From: an uncultured Curtobacterium sp.
Lineage (GTDB): Bacteria > Actinomycetota > Actinomycetes > Actinomycetales > Microbacteriaceae
Reading direction: 5' to 3'
Assembly (NCBI GenBank): GCA_913778205.1
Contig: CAJYUW010000046.1
Coordinates: 115,830 to 179,829, forward strand
Length of the DNA: 64,000 nt
In this document: positions 9,075-17,348 of the stretch, one piece after another
Numbering within the stretch: position 1 is the stretch's first letter
Layout of the letters: every line of letters begins with the position of its first letter
Translations under genes and position numbers: made by a program
The notes under the pieces: model-generated
The model's input: the letters and a program-made list of their open reading frames with translations, nothing else
The model's database searches: none
What the model was told of the DNA's origin: nothing

Positions 9075-9524
9075 ATGGCCGAGCAGACCGCAGGGGGAAC
9101 GGCGACCGCTGAACCCCAGGTGACGATCGAGGCGCCACGCGCTTCTCGCACGCCGCAAGGAACCCTGTACCGGGGCTCCACCGGCATGTGGTCGTGGGTG
9201 CTGCACCGCATCACCGGTGTGGCGATCTACTTCTTCCTGCTCGTGCACATCCTGGACACGGCCCTCGTCCGGCTCTCGCCCGAGGCCTACAACGCGGTGA
9301 TCAGCCAGTACAAGACGCCGATCATGAACCTCGGCGAGATCGCGCTCGTCATGGCGATCGTGTTCCACGCGCTCAACGGGCTGCGGATCATCCTGGTCGA
9401 CTTCTGGTCGAAGGGCCCGAAGTACCAGCGCGCGATGTTCTGGATCGTGCTGGTCGTCTGGGCGATCCTCATCGCCGGCTTCCTGCCGCGTCAGCTGATG
9501 AACCTCGTCGCGGACTTCAACTGA
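9075..9524 (+). CDS. sdhC: succinate dehydrogenase cytochrome b556 subunit
   Basis: Membrane anchor of complex II that helps bind haem b and quinone. 149 residues with a hydrophilic N-terminus of about 35 residues, then LYRGSTGMWSWVLHRITG (the SdhC signature with the SxxxR quinone-site motif) and three transmembrane helices. The haem-ligand His is in LLVHILD, another His in FHALNGLR. GGAGG precedes the ATG by 8 bases. First gene of sdhCDAB. Confidence 0.95.
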   Translation: MAEQTAGGTATAEPQVTIEAPRASRTPQGTLYRGSTGMWSWVLHRITGVAIYFFLLVHILDTALVRLSPEAYNAVISQYKTPIMNLGEIALVMAIVFHALNGLRIILVDFWSKGPKYQRAMFWIVLVVWAILIAGFLPRQLMNLVADFN

Positions 9525-9543
9525 GGCCGGAAGGAGCCACACG

Positions 9544-9990
9544 ATGACCACGCAGACCATCGAACCGCCCCGCTCGGCCGGCGCGGCCCGCCGCACCACC
9601 AACTGGGAGAAGTGGGGCTGGATCTATATGCGCGCGTCGGGCGTCCTGCTCGTCGTGCTGATCTTCGGCCACCTCTTCGTCAACATGGTGGCGGGCGAGG
9701 GCGTCAAGCAGATCGACTTCGCGTTCGTCGCCGGCAAGTGGGCGAACCCGTTCTGGCAGGTGTGGGACTCGCTCATGCTGGTCCTCGCCCTCGTGCACGG
9801 CTCGAACGGCATGCGGACGATCGTCAACGACTACGTCTCGAAGCCGGGCATCCGGAAGACCCTCCTCGTCGCGATCCTCGTCGCGTGCGTCGTGCTCGTC
9901 GTCCTCGGCCTGCTCGTCTGCTGGACCTTCGACCCGTGCCCCGCCGGCGCCGCCGCCGCGGACCTGCCGTCGTTCTGCCCGGCGCGCTGA
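9544..9990 (+). CDS. sdhD: succinate dehydrogenase membrane anchor subunit
   Basis: Second membrane anchor of succinate dehydrogenase, 148 residues with three transmembrane segments. It contains [10 protein letters not shown] and LVHGSNGMR, which carry the conserved anchor histidines. AAGGAG lies upstream of the ATG, 19 bases after sdhC. The C-terminal tail ([17 protein letters not shown]) is short and Cys-containing, with no recognised function. Confidence 0.93.
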   Translation: MTTQTIEPPRSAGAARRTTNWEKWGWIYMRASGVLLVVLIFGHLFVNMVAGEGVKQIDFAFVAGKWANPFWQVWDSLMLVLALVHGSNGMRTIVNDYVSKPGIRKTLLVAILVACVVLVVLGLLVCWTFDPCPAGAAAADLPSFCPAR

Positions 9991-10031
9991 CGACGCCGAA
10001 CGCCCGCTCCACCCCCGAACGAAAGACCCCC

Positions 10032-11840
10032 GTGCCTGCTCACACCACCTCCGACGTCACCGTGCACCACCACCAGTTCGACATCGTCATCATCGGCGCG
10101 GGCGGCGCCGGCATGCGCGCTGCCATCGAGGCCGGTCCGAAGGCGAAGACGGCCGTGATCTCGAAGCTGTACCCGACCCGCTCGCACACCGGTGCGGCGC
10201 AGGGCGGGATGGCCGCCGCGCTCGCGAACGTGGAAGAGGACTCCTGGGAGTGGCACACCTTCGACACGATCAAGGGCGGTGACTACCTGGTCGACCAGGA
10301 CGCCGCCGAGATCCTCGCGAAGGAGGCGATCGACGCGGTCATCGACCTCGAGAACATGGGCCTGCCGTTCAACCGGACACCCGAGGGCAAGATCGACCAG
10401 CGGCGCTTCGGCGGCCACACCCGCGACCACGGCAAGTCCCCGGTCCGCCGCGCGTGCTACGCCGCCGACCGCACCGGCCACATGATCCTGCAGACGCTCT
10501 TCCAGAACTGCGTCAAGCTCGGCGTGAACTTCTTCAACGAGTTCTACGCGCTCGACCTCATCATGGTCGACGTCACGGGCGACGACGGCGTGACCCGGAA
10601 GCAGCCGGCCGGTGTCGTCGCGTTCGAGCTCGCGACCGGCGACCTGCACGTCTTCCACGCGAAGGCGATGATCTTCGCGACCGGCGGCTTCGGCAAGATG
10701 TTCAAGACCACCTCGAACGCCCACACCCTGACCGGCGACGGCGTCGGCATCGTCTGGCGCACCGGTCTCCCGCTCGAGGACATGGAGTTCTTCCAGTTCC
10801 ACCCGACCGGCCTCGCGGGTCTCGGCATCCTCCTGACCGAGGGCGCCCGCGGCGAGGGCGCCATCCTCCGCAACGCCTCGGGCGAGCGGTTCATGGAGCG
10901 GTACGCACCGACCATCAAGGACCTCGCACCCCGCGACATCGTCGCCCGGTGCATGGTGCAGGAGGTCGCCGAGGGCCGCGGTGCCGGTCCGAACAAGGAC
11001 TACGTGCTCCTCGACTGCACGCACCTCGGCGCCGAGGTGCTCGAGACGAAGCTGCCCGACATCACCGAGTTCGCCCGCACCTACCTCGGGGTCGACCCGG
11101 TCGTGGAGCCGGTGCCGGTGATGCCGACCGCCCACTACGCGATGGGCGGCATCCCGACGAACGTCAATGCCGAGGTCCTGTACGACAACACCACGGTCGT
11201 CCCCGGTCTGTACGCCGCCGGCGAGTGCGCCTGCGTGTCGGTGCACGGGTCGAACCGCCTCGGGACGAACTCGCTGCTCGACATCAACGTGTTCGGCAAG
11301 CGCTCCGGCAACAACGCTGCCGAGTGGGTCCAGACGGCCGAGTTCCTGCCGTTGCCCGAGCACCCCGAGCAGGGCGTCAAGGACATGCTCGACCAGCTCC
11401 GCGCCTCCACGGGCACCGAGCGGGTCGCGGCCCTCCGCAAGGAGCTCCAGGAGCAGATGGACCGGAACGCGCAGGTGTTCCGGACCGACGAGTCCCTCGC
11501 GAAGGTGACGGAGACCATCCACGAGCTCCGCAACCGCTTCCTGCAGGTCTCCGTGCAGGACAAGGGCAAGCGCTTCAACACCGACCTGCTCGAGGCCGTG
11601 GAGCTCGGCTTCCTGCTCGACCTGGCGGAGGTCGTCGTCTACTCCGCACGCAACCGCAAGGAGAGCCGCGGTGGGCACATGCGCGACGACTACCCGAAGC
11701 GCGACGACGAGAACTACATGCAGCACACCATGGCGTACCTGACGGGCGACCCGCACTCGTCACTCGCCGACGACCACATCACGCTCGACTGGAAGCCCGT
11801 CGTGGTGACGCGCTACGAGCCGATGGAGAGGAAGTACTGA
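10032..11840 (+). CDS. sdhA: succinate dehydrogenase flavoprotein subunit
   Basis: Catalytic FAD subunit that oxidises succinate to fumarate, 602 residues. The FAD dinucleotide-binding motif [11 protein letters not shown] is near residue 24, the flavinylated His is in SHTGAAQGG, and substrate-binding and active-site blocks include HPTGL and [15 protein letters not shown] at 10032 is the start that leaves a normal short N-terminus before the FAD motif. The stop overlaps the sdhB start by one base (TGATG). Confidence 0.97.
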   Translation: MPAHTTSDVTVHHHQFDIVIIGAGGAGMRAAIEAGPKAKTAVISKLYPTRSHTGAAQGGMAAALANVEEDSWEWHTFDTIKGGDYLVDQDAAEILAKEAIDAVIDLENMGLPFNRTPEGKIDQRRFGGHTRDHGKSPVRRACYAADRTGHMILQTLFQNCVKLGVNFFNEFYALDLIMVDVTGDDGVTRKQPAGVVAFELATGDLHVFHAKAMIFATGGFGKMFKTTSNAHTLTGDGVGIVWRTGLPLEDMEFFQFHPTGLAGLGILLTEGARGEGAILRNASGERFMERYAPTIKDLAPRDIVARCMVQEVAEGRGAGPNKDYVLLDCTHLGAEVLETKLPDITEFARTYLGVDPVVEPVPVMPTAHYAMGGIPTNVNAEVLYDNTTVVPGLYAAGECACVSVHGSNRLGTNSLLDINVFGKRSGNNAAEWVQTAEFLPLPEHPEQGVKDMLDQLRASTGTERVAALRKELQEQMDRNAQVFRTDESLAKVTETIHELRNRFLQVSVQDKGKRFNTDLLEAVELGFLLDLAEVVVYSARNRKESRGGHMRDDYPKRDDENYMQHTMAYLTGDPHSSLADDHITLDWKPVVVTRYEPMERKY

Positions 11841-12613
11841 TGACCGACACCCTGGTCTCCGACGCCCCCCGCACCCAGACCGTGCAGGACGCCCCTCCCG
11901 GCTCGTTCCCCGTCACGATCATCGTCCGCCGGTTCGACCCGGACGTCGACGACGAGCCGCGCTGGCAGGACTTCGACGTGATGATGCTGCCGACCGACCG
12001 CATCCTCGACGCCCTGCACCAGATCAAGTGGGAGCAGGACGGCTCGCTCACGTTCCGACGGTCCTGCGCCCACGGTGTCTGCGGCTCGGACGCGATGCGC
12101 ATCAACGGCCGCAACCGCCTGGCGTGCAAGACGCTCATCAAGGACCTCGACGTCTCGAAGCCGATCTACGTCGAGGCGATCAAGGGCCTCCCACTCGAGA
12201 AGGACCTCGTCGTCGACATGGAGCCGTTCTTCGCCTCCTACCGAGAGGTCCAGCCGTTCCTCCAGGCGTCGAGCGCGCCGGAGAAGGGCAAGGAGCGCGT
12301 GCAGTCCGTGGCCGACCGCGCCCGGTTCGACGACACCACGAAGTGCATCCTCTGCGCCGCGTGCACGTCGTCCTGCCCGGTGTTCTGGACCGACGGACAG
12401 TACTTCGGCCCGGCGGCGATCGTGAACGCGCACCGCTTCATCTTCGATTCGCGTGACGACGCCGCGGACGTCCGGCTCGACATCCTCAACGACAAGGAGG
12501 GCGTCTGGCGCTGCCGCACGACCTTCAACTGCACCGACGCCTGCCCGCGCGGCATCCAGGTCACGAAGGCGATCTCGGAGGTCAAGCAGGCGATCATGCG
12601 AGGGAAGGCATAG
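11840..12613 (+). CDS. sdhB: succinate dehydrogenase iron-sulfur subunit
   Basis: Electron-transfer subunit of 257 residues carrying three clusters. The [2Fe-2S] ligands are in CAHGVCGSDA plus the later RLACKT. The [4Fe-4S] and [3Fe-4S] ligands are in CILCAACTSSCPVF and CRTTFNCTDACPRG. It completes the sdhCDAB operon. Its ATG shares the final A of the sdhA stop codon, implying coupled translation. Confidence 0.97.
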   Translation: MTDTLVSDAPRTQTVQDAPPGSFPVTIIVRRFDPDVDDEPRWQDFDVMMLPTDRILDALHQIKWEQDGSLTFRRSCAHGVCGSDAMRINGRNRLACKTLIKDLDVSKPIYVEAIKGLPLEKDLVVDMEPFFASYREVQPFLQASSAPEKGKERVQSVADRARFDDTTKCILCAACTSSCPVFWTDGQYFGPAAIVNAHRFIFDSRDDAADVRLDILNDKEGVWRCRTTFNCTDACPRGIQVTKAISEVKQAIMRGKA

Positions 12614-12624
12614 GTCGCACCCGG

Positions 12625-12630
12625 TAGGCT
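12625..12630 (+). promoter_or_regulatory. -10 box for a leaderless TNT-domain mRNA
   Basis: TAGGCT ends 7 bases before the ATG at 12638 and there is no Shine-Dalgarno sequence. This is the arrangement of actinobacterial leaderless transcripts, so the gene after sdhB probably has its own promoter. The -35 region is weak. Confidence 0.5.
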
Positions 12631-12637
12631 CGCGCGC

Positions 12638-13279
12638 ATGACGTTCGCGGAGACCCGCCCCATCCTCGACCAGCTCGGCTACACCGTCCGGTACGTGCAA
12701 CTCCCCGGGGAGCAGCTGCACGAACCGCCGGTCGAGGGGGCGCTCCGCATCGCGCACGTCGGCGGCTCGGACCACGCGCTCGAGGTCGTCGACTACGGCA
12801 CGGCACGGCGTCTGGCCACGGCGACGGGTGAGTCCGACGCGGTCGAGATGCTGCGCCGGTTCCTCAACCGGCCGTTCCCGGCGCCGCGGGACATCCCGCG
12901 CCACGAGCTCGACGGGCTCCGGGACCGCGCCGCGTCGACCTACCCGCAGCTCGCGCAGCAGGTGTCGCAGGCGGGCGATCGGGGCCTGACGATCCAGATC
13001 CCGGCCGGCGTCCCGGTGGATCGCATCGGCGGCCCGGACGGCTACCTCCTGCACCCGCTCGACACGCCGCTCCCCCAGCGGTCGCTGCCGCCGCACGTGG
13101 CTGCCGCTCCCGAGACACACCGCTACGTCGTCGAACGGCCGTTCCTCGTGACGGTCCGCTTCGTGCAGCCGTGGTTCGACCAGCCGGGCGGCGCGATGCG
13201 GTTCGAGACGGCCGACCAGTCGGTCACCGTGCGCGACCTCGTCGTCGACGGCTCGCTCGCCCGCGTCCGCGTGGTCTGA
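12638..13279 (+). CDS. TNT (tuberculosis necrotizing toxin)-like domain protein
   Basis: 213-residue soluble protein with no signal peptide. Residues about 125-213 match the pattern of the TNT domain (NAD+ glycohydrolase of M. tuberculosis CpnT): VDRIGG (R129), GYLL (Y136), LPQRSLPP (R148) and WFDQPGGA (Q182). These correspond to the Arg/Tyr/Arg/Gln residues I recall as important for NAD+ cleavage. The N-terminal 100 residues form an unassigned domain containing a region VVDYGTARRLA. Unlike CpnT there is no channel or secretion domain, and no obvious immunity gene follows; the next gene is convergent. NAD+ hydrolysis is inferred; a housekeeping role or an inactive fold is possible. Confidence 0.75.
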   Translation: MTFAETRPILDQLGYTVRYVQLPGEQLHEPPVEGALRIAHVGGSDHALEVVDYGTARRLATATGESDAVEMLRRFLNRPFPAPRDIPRHELDGLRDRAASTYPQLAQQVSQAGDRGLTIQIPAGVPVDRIGGPDGYLLHPLDTPLPQRSLPPHVAAAPETHRYVVERPFLVTVRFVQPWFDQPGGAMRFETADQSVTVRDLVVDGSLARVRVV

Positions 13280-13289
13280 CACCGCGCCG

Positions 13290-13335
13290 CTGACGACGAA
13301 GGGCCCTCCCGCACGGGAGGGCCCTTCGTCGTCAG
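13290..13335. terminator. bidirectional terminator hairpin
   Basis: Perfect 21-bp stem (CTGACGACGAAGGGCCCTCCC and its complement) around the loop GCAC. It sits between the convergent TNT-domain and DUF805 genes. Its sequence differs from the GGGAGGC palindrome family found elsewhere in the window. Confidence 0.85.
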
Positions 13336-13341
13336 TGGTGT

Positions 13342-14037
13342 CTAGCCGAGGTCGGGTCGGTCGTACTGCGCTCCGGTCGGGTTCGACCCGAGACACCCGA
13401 GGACGATCGCTGCGACGGAGACTAACAGTCCGACGAGCCAGACCGGCCCCGGCATCCCGGCGTCGTGTACCCGCCGCCAGCCGAGGGCGATGGTCGGCAC
13501 GAGGGTCGCGAGCCACCACACGAACCAGAGCCCGAGCAGCACGAACGCGAACGGGGACGGAGCAGAGCCGCTCACGGTGTTGCCGTACGCGTCGACGCGC
13601 CCGCTCCCGACGACCGTCGCGATGAGGATCGCGTAGAACCCTCCGATGAGCACGGTCGTGACGATCGCGTTCGCCAGGACCCAGTACCAGTACTCGCTCC
13701 GGCTCGCGCGCCCGTCGAACCGCGCGTACTTCTTGAAGAAGCGGGTGAACGCGTCCAGGAACCCGATGCCGTACCAGGGTGCCCAGAGCGGCGGCACGCC
13801 GTCAGGGCCGACCGGGATGGGAGCCGGCGGGGTGTACGTCGCGTAGGGCTGGGCGTACTGCTGCTGGCCGGCGCCGTACTGGGGCTGCTGCCCGTACTGG
13901 GGCTGCTGCCCGTACTGCGGCTGCTGCCCGTACTGCGGCTGCTGGCCGTACGGCTGCGACTGGCCGTTCGGCTGCTGTCCGGCCTGCGGCTGGCCGTCCC
14001 CCGGCTGCCCCCACTGCGGTGTTCCGTCGTTCGTCAT
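13342..14037 (-). CDS. DUF805 membrane protein with Gln-rich repeats
   Basis: 231 residues. The first about 75 are Gln/Pro/Tyr/Gly-rich with repeats of QYGQQP (four nearly identical units also at DNA level), a probable disordered cytoplasmic tail. The DUF805 core follows, with KKYARFDGRASRSEYWYW and four hydrophobic segments including the WRRVHDAGMPG motif typical of the family. Function is unknown. GGGGAGGA lies 5 bases before the ATG. It is followed by another small Pro/Gln-headed membrane-protein gene upstream on the same strand. Confidence 0.88.
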   Translation of the reverse strand: MTNDGTPQWGQPGDGQPQAGQQPNGQSQPYGQQPQYGQQPQYGQQPQYGQQPQYGAGQQQYAQPYATYTPPAPIPVGPDGVPPLWAPWYGIGFLDAFTRFFKKYARFDGRASRSEYWYWVLANAIVTTVLIGGFYAILIATVVGSGRVDAYGNTVSGSAPSPFAFVLLGLWFVWWLATLVPTIALGWRRVHDAGMPGPVWLVGLLVSVAAIVLGCLGSNPTGAQYDRPDLG

Positions 14038-14171
14038 CGTCGTCCTCCCCTGATGCGGCGTGCATCCGTCGTCGCGCGTCGTACGCCGTCAAGTCAACCA
14101 GATGGCCGGTCCGGCCCCTCCTGACGACCGGCGGTCGTGCGCCCTCGCGAGTGAGGACCCGCGCGACCACG

Positions 14172-14209
14172 ACGAAGCGGCTCGCCCCGTGAGGAGCGAG
14201 CCGCTTCGT
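14172..14209 (-). terminator. terminator hairpin after the DUF4190 gene
   Basis: Perfect 14-bp inverted repeat (ACGAAGCGGCTCGC / GCGAGCCGCTTCGT), 10-base loop, located just past the stop of the DUF4190 gene. No T-run, as is common for high-GC actinobacteria. Confidence 0.65.
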
Positions 14210-14229
14210 GTCGAGCCGCGGGACGTCGA

Positions 14230-14505
14230 TCAGTACCCGGTGGTCGAGCTCATGCTCGCGGCCGTCGCGAACAGCGCGATGAAGGAGATGATCGAGATGA
14301 CGATCGAGAGCGCGGAGATGATCACGCCCGCGAGCGCGAGGCCGTGGCCGCGCTCCCCGGTCTTCTTGATCTGGCTCAGCGCGATGATGCTCACGACGAG
14401 CCCGCCGATGTTGACGACGAAGGCCAGAATGAACCCGACGATCGCGAGGACGTTGTAGCGGTCGGAGGCCGGCGCTGCGGGCTGGTACGGCTGGGCGTTT
14501 GACAT
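14230..14505 (-). CDS. DUF4190-type small membrane protein
   Basis: 91 residues: a Pro/Ala/Gln-rich head (NAQPYQPAAPASDRYN), then two transmembrane helices joined by SQIKKTGERGHGLA, the DUF4190 pattern. Function unknown; such proteins are common in actinobacteria. The ATG at 14505 has GAGGGG 4 bases upstream. An in-frame ATG further upstream (14556) is rejected because it places the Shine-Dalgarno inside the gene. Confidence 0.85.
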   Translation of the reverse strand: MSNAQPYQPAAPASDRYNVLAIVGFILAFVVNIGGLVVSIIALSQIKKTGERGHGLALAGVIISALSIVISIISFIALFATAASMSSTTGY

Positions 14506-14609
14506 GGTTTCCCCTCGGAGTGACTGCTGGGCGTTGCCGGGCTCGATGCCCAGCACTCCTCAACATATCGACAGGGAGCGCCCAGGGTCACATCGAGTCT
14601 CCCCCCGGA

Positions 14610-15554
14610 TCAGGGGATGAGCGCGAGCTTGCCGCCCGGGTGCTGCGACTCGAGCAGCTCGGCGGCCGCCCTCGCCTCGGACAGCGGGAACGTCCGCGCG
14701 ACGGGGACGACCAGCTCGCCGTCGCCGGCGAGCGTGATCAGTCGCTGCCGCACGGAGTCCCGGAACGCCTTGCTCTCCGGCTGCGCCCCGCCGATCGCCC
14801 GGATGCCGTCCGCCTCGGCCCGACCGAACGCCGCGATCGTGACGATCCGCGAGCGGTCGGCGACGAGGGCGAGCGACACCTCGACGGCCTCGTCGGTGCC
14901 GACGCAGTCCAGCGCGACGGTCACGCCGTCGTCCGTGCCGTCGCCCACGAGCGCTCGGACGCGGTCCTCGAGTCCGTCGCCGTACGCGATCCACTCGCCG
15001 CCGAGGTCCGCGACGACGTCGGCGTTGCGCTCGGACGCGGTCCCGATCACCCGCGCCCCGAGGAGCCGGAGCTGCTGCAGCAGGCTCACGCCGACGGCAC
15101 CGGCGGCGCCGTGCACGAGGACGGTGTCCTCGCCGGACGCCCGGGTGACCCGGAGCATGTCGGCCGCCGTCGTCCCCGCGAGCAGGAGGTTCGCGGCTTC
15201 GGGGAACCCGAGCGACTCGGGCTTGGCGAACACGTCACGTGCGGGCACGGTGACCTCCTCGGCCCAACCTCCCGCGACGCGGAACGCGATGACCTCGTCG
15301 CCGACCGCGGCCGGGCCCGAGGCGATCTCGGTGTCCGGCCCGACCGCGCTGATGACGCCGGCGACCTCGTACCCGATCGGGATCGGCAGGTCCGACGCGT
15401 CGCCCTGCTTGGTGTGCTTGGTGTCCGCCGGGTTCATGCCGGCGGCGCGGACGGCGATCGTGACCTCGCCGGGACCGGGCGCGGGCACCTCAGTGTCGGT
15501 GTACTCGAGGACCTCGCTGCCGCCGAACCGCGGTGCCACCCAGTGCTTCGTCAT
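14610..15554 (-). CDS. zinc-free quinone-oxidoreductase-like NADP(H) reductase (MDR family)
   Basis: Medium-chain dehydrogenase/reductase of 314 residues resembling NADPH:quinone reductase. The N-terminal GroES-like domain contains PGPGEVTIAVRAAGMNPAD, and the Rossmann domain has VLVHGAAGAVGVSLLQ. The Cys/His zinc ligands of alcohol dehydrogenases are absent. Physiological substrate is unknown. The start ATG at 15554 precedes TKHWVAPRFG, the usual beginning of the family. It reads alone on the minus strand downstream of the mtlD-side palindrome. Confidence 0.85.
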   Translation of the reverse strand: MTKHWVAPRFGGSEVLEYTDTEVPAPGPGEVTIAVRAAGMNPADTKHTKQGDASDLPIPIGYEVAGVISAVGPDTEIASGPAAVGDEVIAFRVAGGWAEEVTVPARDVFAKPESLGFPEAANLLLAGTTAADMLRVTRASGEDTVLVHGAAGAVGVSLLQQLRLLGARVIGTASERNADVVADLGGEWIAYGDGLEDRVRALVGDGTDDGVTVALDCVGTDEAVEVSLALVADRSRIVTIAAFGRAEADGIRAIGGAQPESKAFRDSVRQRLITLAGDGELVVPVARTFPLSEARAAAELLESQHPGGKLALIP

Positions 15555-15612
15555 GCGCACGACGCTACGCGCCGCACCGTCGAGCGACCACATCGGGTGA
15601 CGTGCCCACAGA

Positions 15613-15656
15613 CGGACTGGAGGCACGGTGCCAGCGGGCACCGTGCCTCCAGTCCG
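15613..15656. repeat. palindrome family copy 1 (3' of mtlD)
   Basis: 19-bp perfect arms with core GGACTGGAGGCACGGTGC and loop CAGCGG, just past the mtlD stop. It belongs to a family of seven related palindromes in this window and probably acts as a terminator. Confidence 0.8.
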
Positions 15657-15671
15657 AGGACGCGGACGTCG

Positions 15672-16829
15672 TCAGGCGCGCGCCTGACGCACCCGGTCCG
15701 CGAACGCGGCGTGCAGCGGGTGCTGCTCGTCGAGTCCGGTGATCTCGGTCACCACGTCGGCGTCGGCCTTGTCGGAGCGGAGCAGCTCCTGCAGCTGGAC
15801 GCTCTGCTCGTCGTCCGCGACGTCGAAGCGGAGGGCGGCGCCCATCGCGTCGAGCAGCGCCGTCGGCTCGGTGCCGTCCTCGGCCAGCGCCGCCGCCGGG
15901 GACACGAAGCGCTCGTCGCGCGACAGCTTGCGGAGCGGCTGTCGACCGACGCGGGTCACGGTGTCGGGCAGGTGCGGGTTCTCGAACCGGGCGATGATCG
16001 CCTCGACGTAGGCGCGGTGCGTCTCGGGGTCGAGCTCGTGGCGACGGACGAGGAGCTCGCTCGTCTCGGCGAGGACCGACTCCAGCTCGGAGCGGACCGC
16101 CGGGATCGCGATGGCGTCGGCGATCTTGTCCGCGCCCGCGAGGTACCCGTGGTACGCGACGGTGGCGTGACCGGTGTTCACCGTGAAGAGCTTGCGCTCG
16201 ATGGACGCGGCGAGCCCGTCGACGTAGTGCGCGCCGGGGATCTCCGGCTCGGAGCCGTTGAACGGCGTCCGGTCGATCGCCCACTCGTGGTAGGTCTCGA
16301 CGGTGACGTCGAGTCCGGCGCCCTCGGGCTGCGCGGGCACGATGCGGTCGACGGCGGTGTTCGCGAACACGGCCTTGGCGAGGGCCTGGTCGCGGGACTC
16401 GGCGGGCAGCGCCTCGACGATGAACTCGCGGAGCCGGTCGGTCGCGTTGATCGCGTTCTCGCAGGCCATGACGGCGAGCGGCGCGGCGCCGGCGTCGCGC
16501 TGCTGGAGACCGGCGGCGATGACCGGAGCGATGAACTTGAGGACGTTCGGGCCGACGGCACAGGTCACGACGTCGGCGGCGGCGACCTCGGCGACGACGC
16601 CCTGCTCGTCCTGGGCGCTGTTCAGCGCGCGGAAGCCGGTGACCTCGTGGTCCTTCGCGTCCTGGCCGACCTCGTGCACCGTGTACGAGTCGGCGGCGGC
16701 GAGGGCGTCGATGAGCGGGGCGGCGACGTCGGCGAACACGACCTCGTAGCCGGCTTCGTGCAGGAGCAGCCCGACGAAGCCGCGGCCGATGTTGCCCGCG
16801 CCGAAGTGGACGGCGGTGCGGTCGCTCAC
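15672..16829 (-). CDS. mtlD: mannitol-1-phosphate 5-dehydrogenase
   Basis: Oxidises mannitol-1-phosphate (the PTS product) to fructose-6-phosphate with NAD+. 385 residues; the N-terminal Rossmann motif is [13 protein letters not shown], and the C-terminal half has the polyol-dehydrogenase block including [20 protein letters not shown] with the catalytic Lys/Asn/His region. GTG start at 16829 overlaps the TGA of the EIIA gene (GTGA). Last gene of ptsI-mtlA-mtlF-mtlD. Confidence 0.96.
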   Translation of the reverse strand: MSDRTAVHFGAGNIGRGFVGLLLHEAGYEVVFADVAAPLIDALAAADSYTVHEVGQDAKDHEVTGFRALNSAQDEQGVVAEVAAADVVTCAVGPNVLKFIAPVIAAGLQQRDAGAAPLAVMACENAINATDRLREFIVEALPAESRDQALAKAVFANTAVDRIVPAQPEGAGLDVTVETYHEWAIDRTPFNGSEPEIPGAHYVDGLAASIERKLFTVNTGHATVAYHGYLAGADKIADAIAIPAVRSELESVLAETSELLVRRHELDPETHRAYVEAIIARFENPHLPDTVTRVGRQPLRKLSRDERFVSPAAALAEDGTEPTALLDAMGAALRFDVADDEQSVQLQELLRSDKADADVVTEITGLDEQHPLHAAFADRVRQARA

Positions 16830-17263
16830 TCGTTGACCTCGCCGAGGATCGACAGGATCGCGGCGGTGTCCGGCGCGTCGGTGAGCTTCTGGACCTCGTC
16901 CTCGTCGGAGAACACGATCGCGATCTTCGAGAGGATGTCGAGGTGCTCGTTGTTGACCCCGGCGATGCCGACGACGAAGCGGACGGGGTTGCCGTCCCAG
17001 TCGATCGGGGTGGCGTAGCGGATGAACGACAGCGCCGACGACTTGATGGCGTCCTTCGCGTCGTTCGTGCCGTGCGGGATGGCGAGGAAGTTGCCCATGT
17101 AGGTCGAGACGCTCTTCTCGCGCTCGAGCATCGCCGGGTAGTAGTCCGCGGTGACCGCGCCCGCAGCCTCGAGGATCTCGGCAGCCTCCTTCATCGCCTC
17201 CGACTTCGTCGGTGCGGTGTCCTCGGTGTGGATCCGGATCTGGCTCTCCTGCAGGACGGGCAT
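16826..17263 (-). CDS. mtlF: mannitol-specific PTS enzyme IIA
   Basis: Phosphocarrier domain passing phosphate from HPr to EIIB of the mannitol PTS, 145 residues. The phosphorylated His is in [13 protein letters not shown] (PTS EIIA type 2 fold). The ATG at 17263 has AAGGAG upstream, and the alternative longer frame runs through the intergenic hairpin. Encoded separately from EIICB, as in many Gram-positives, and coupled to mtlD. Confidence 0.95.
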   Translation of the reverse strand: MPVLQESQIRIHTEDTAPTKSEAMKEAAEILEAAGAVTADYYPAMLEREKSVSTYMGNFLAIPHGTNDAKDAIKSSALSFIRYATPIDWDGNPVRFVVGIAGVNNEHLDILSKIAIVFSDEDEVQKLTDAPDTAAILSILGEVNE

Positions 17264-17304
17264 CGGGGTTCTCCTTGCTTCGTGACGTGTCGTCGTGGAC
17301 GTGT

Positions 17305-17334
17305 GGAGGGGACGGGCCGTGGCCCGTCCCCTCC
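17305..17334 (-). other. intercistronic hairpin between mtlA and mtlF
   Basis: Perfect 14-bp inverted repeat GGAGGGGACGGGCC / GGCCCGTCCCCTCC with a 2-base loop, 15 bases past the mtlA stop and before the mtlF ribosome site. Probably sets mtlA versus mtlFD mRNA levels by stabilisation or partial termination (inference). Confidence 0.6.
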
Positions 17335-17348
17335 GATACTGCACTTGC

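Noticed and set aside
13802..14566. Long plus/minus alternative frames over the DUF805 and DUF4190 genes
   Set aside because: They read across terminators and repeats with non-actinobacterial composition; the shorter membrane-protein frames have proper ribosome sites.
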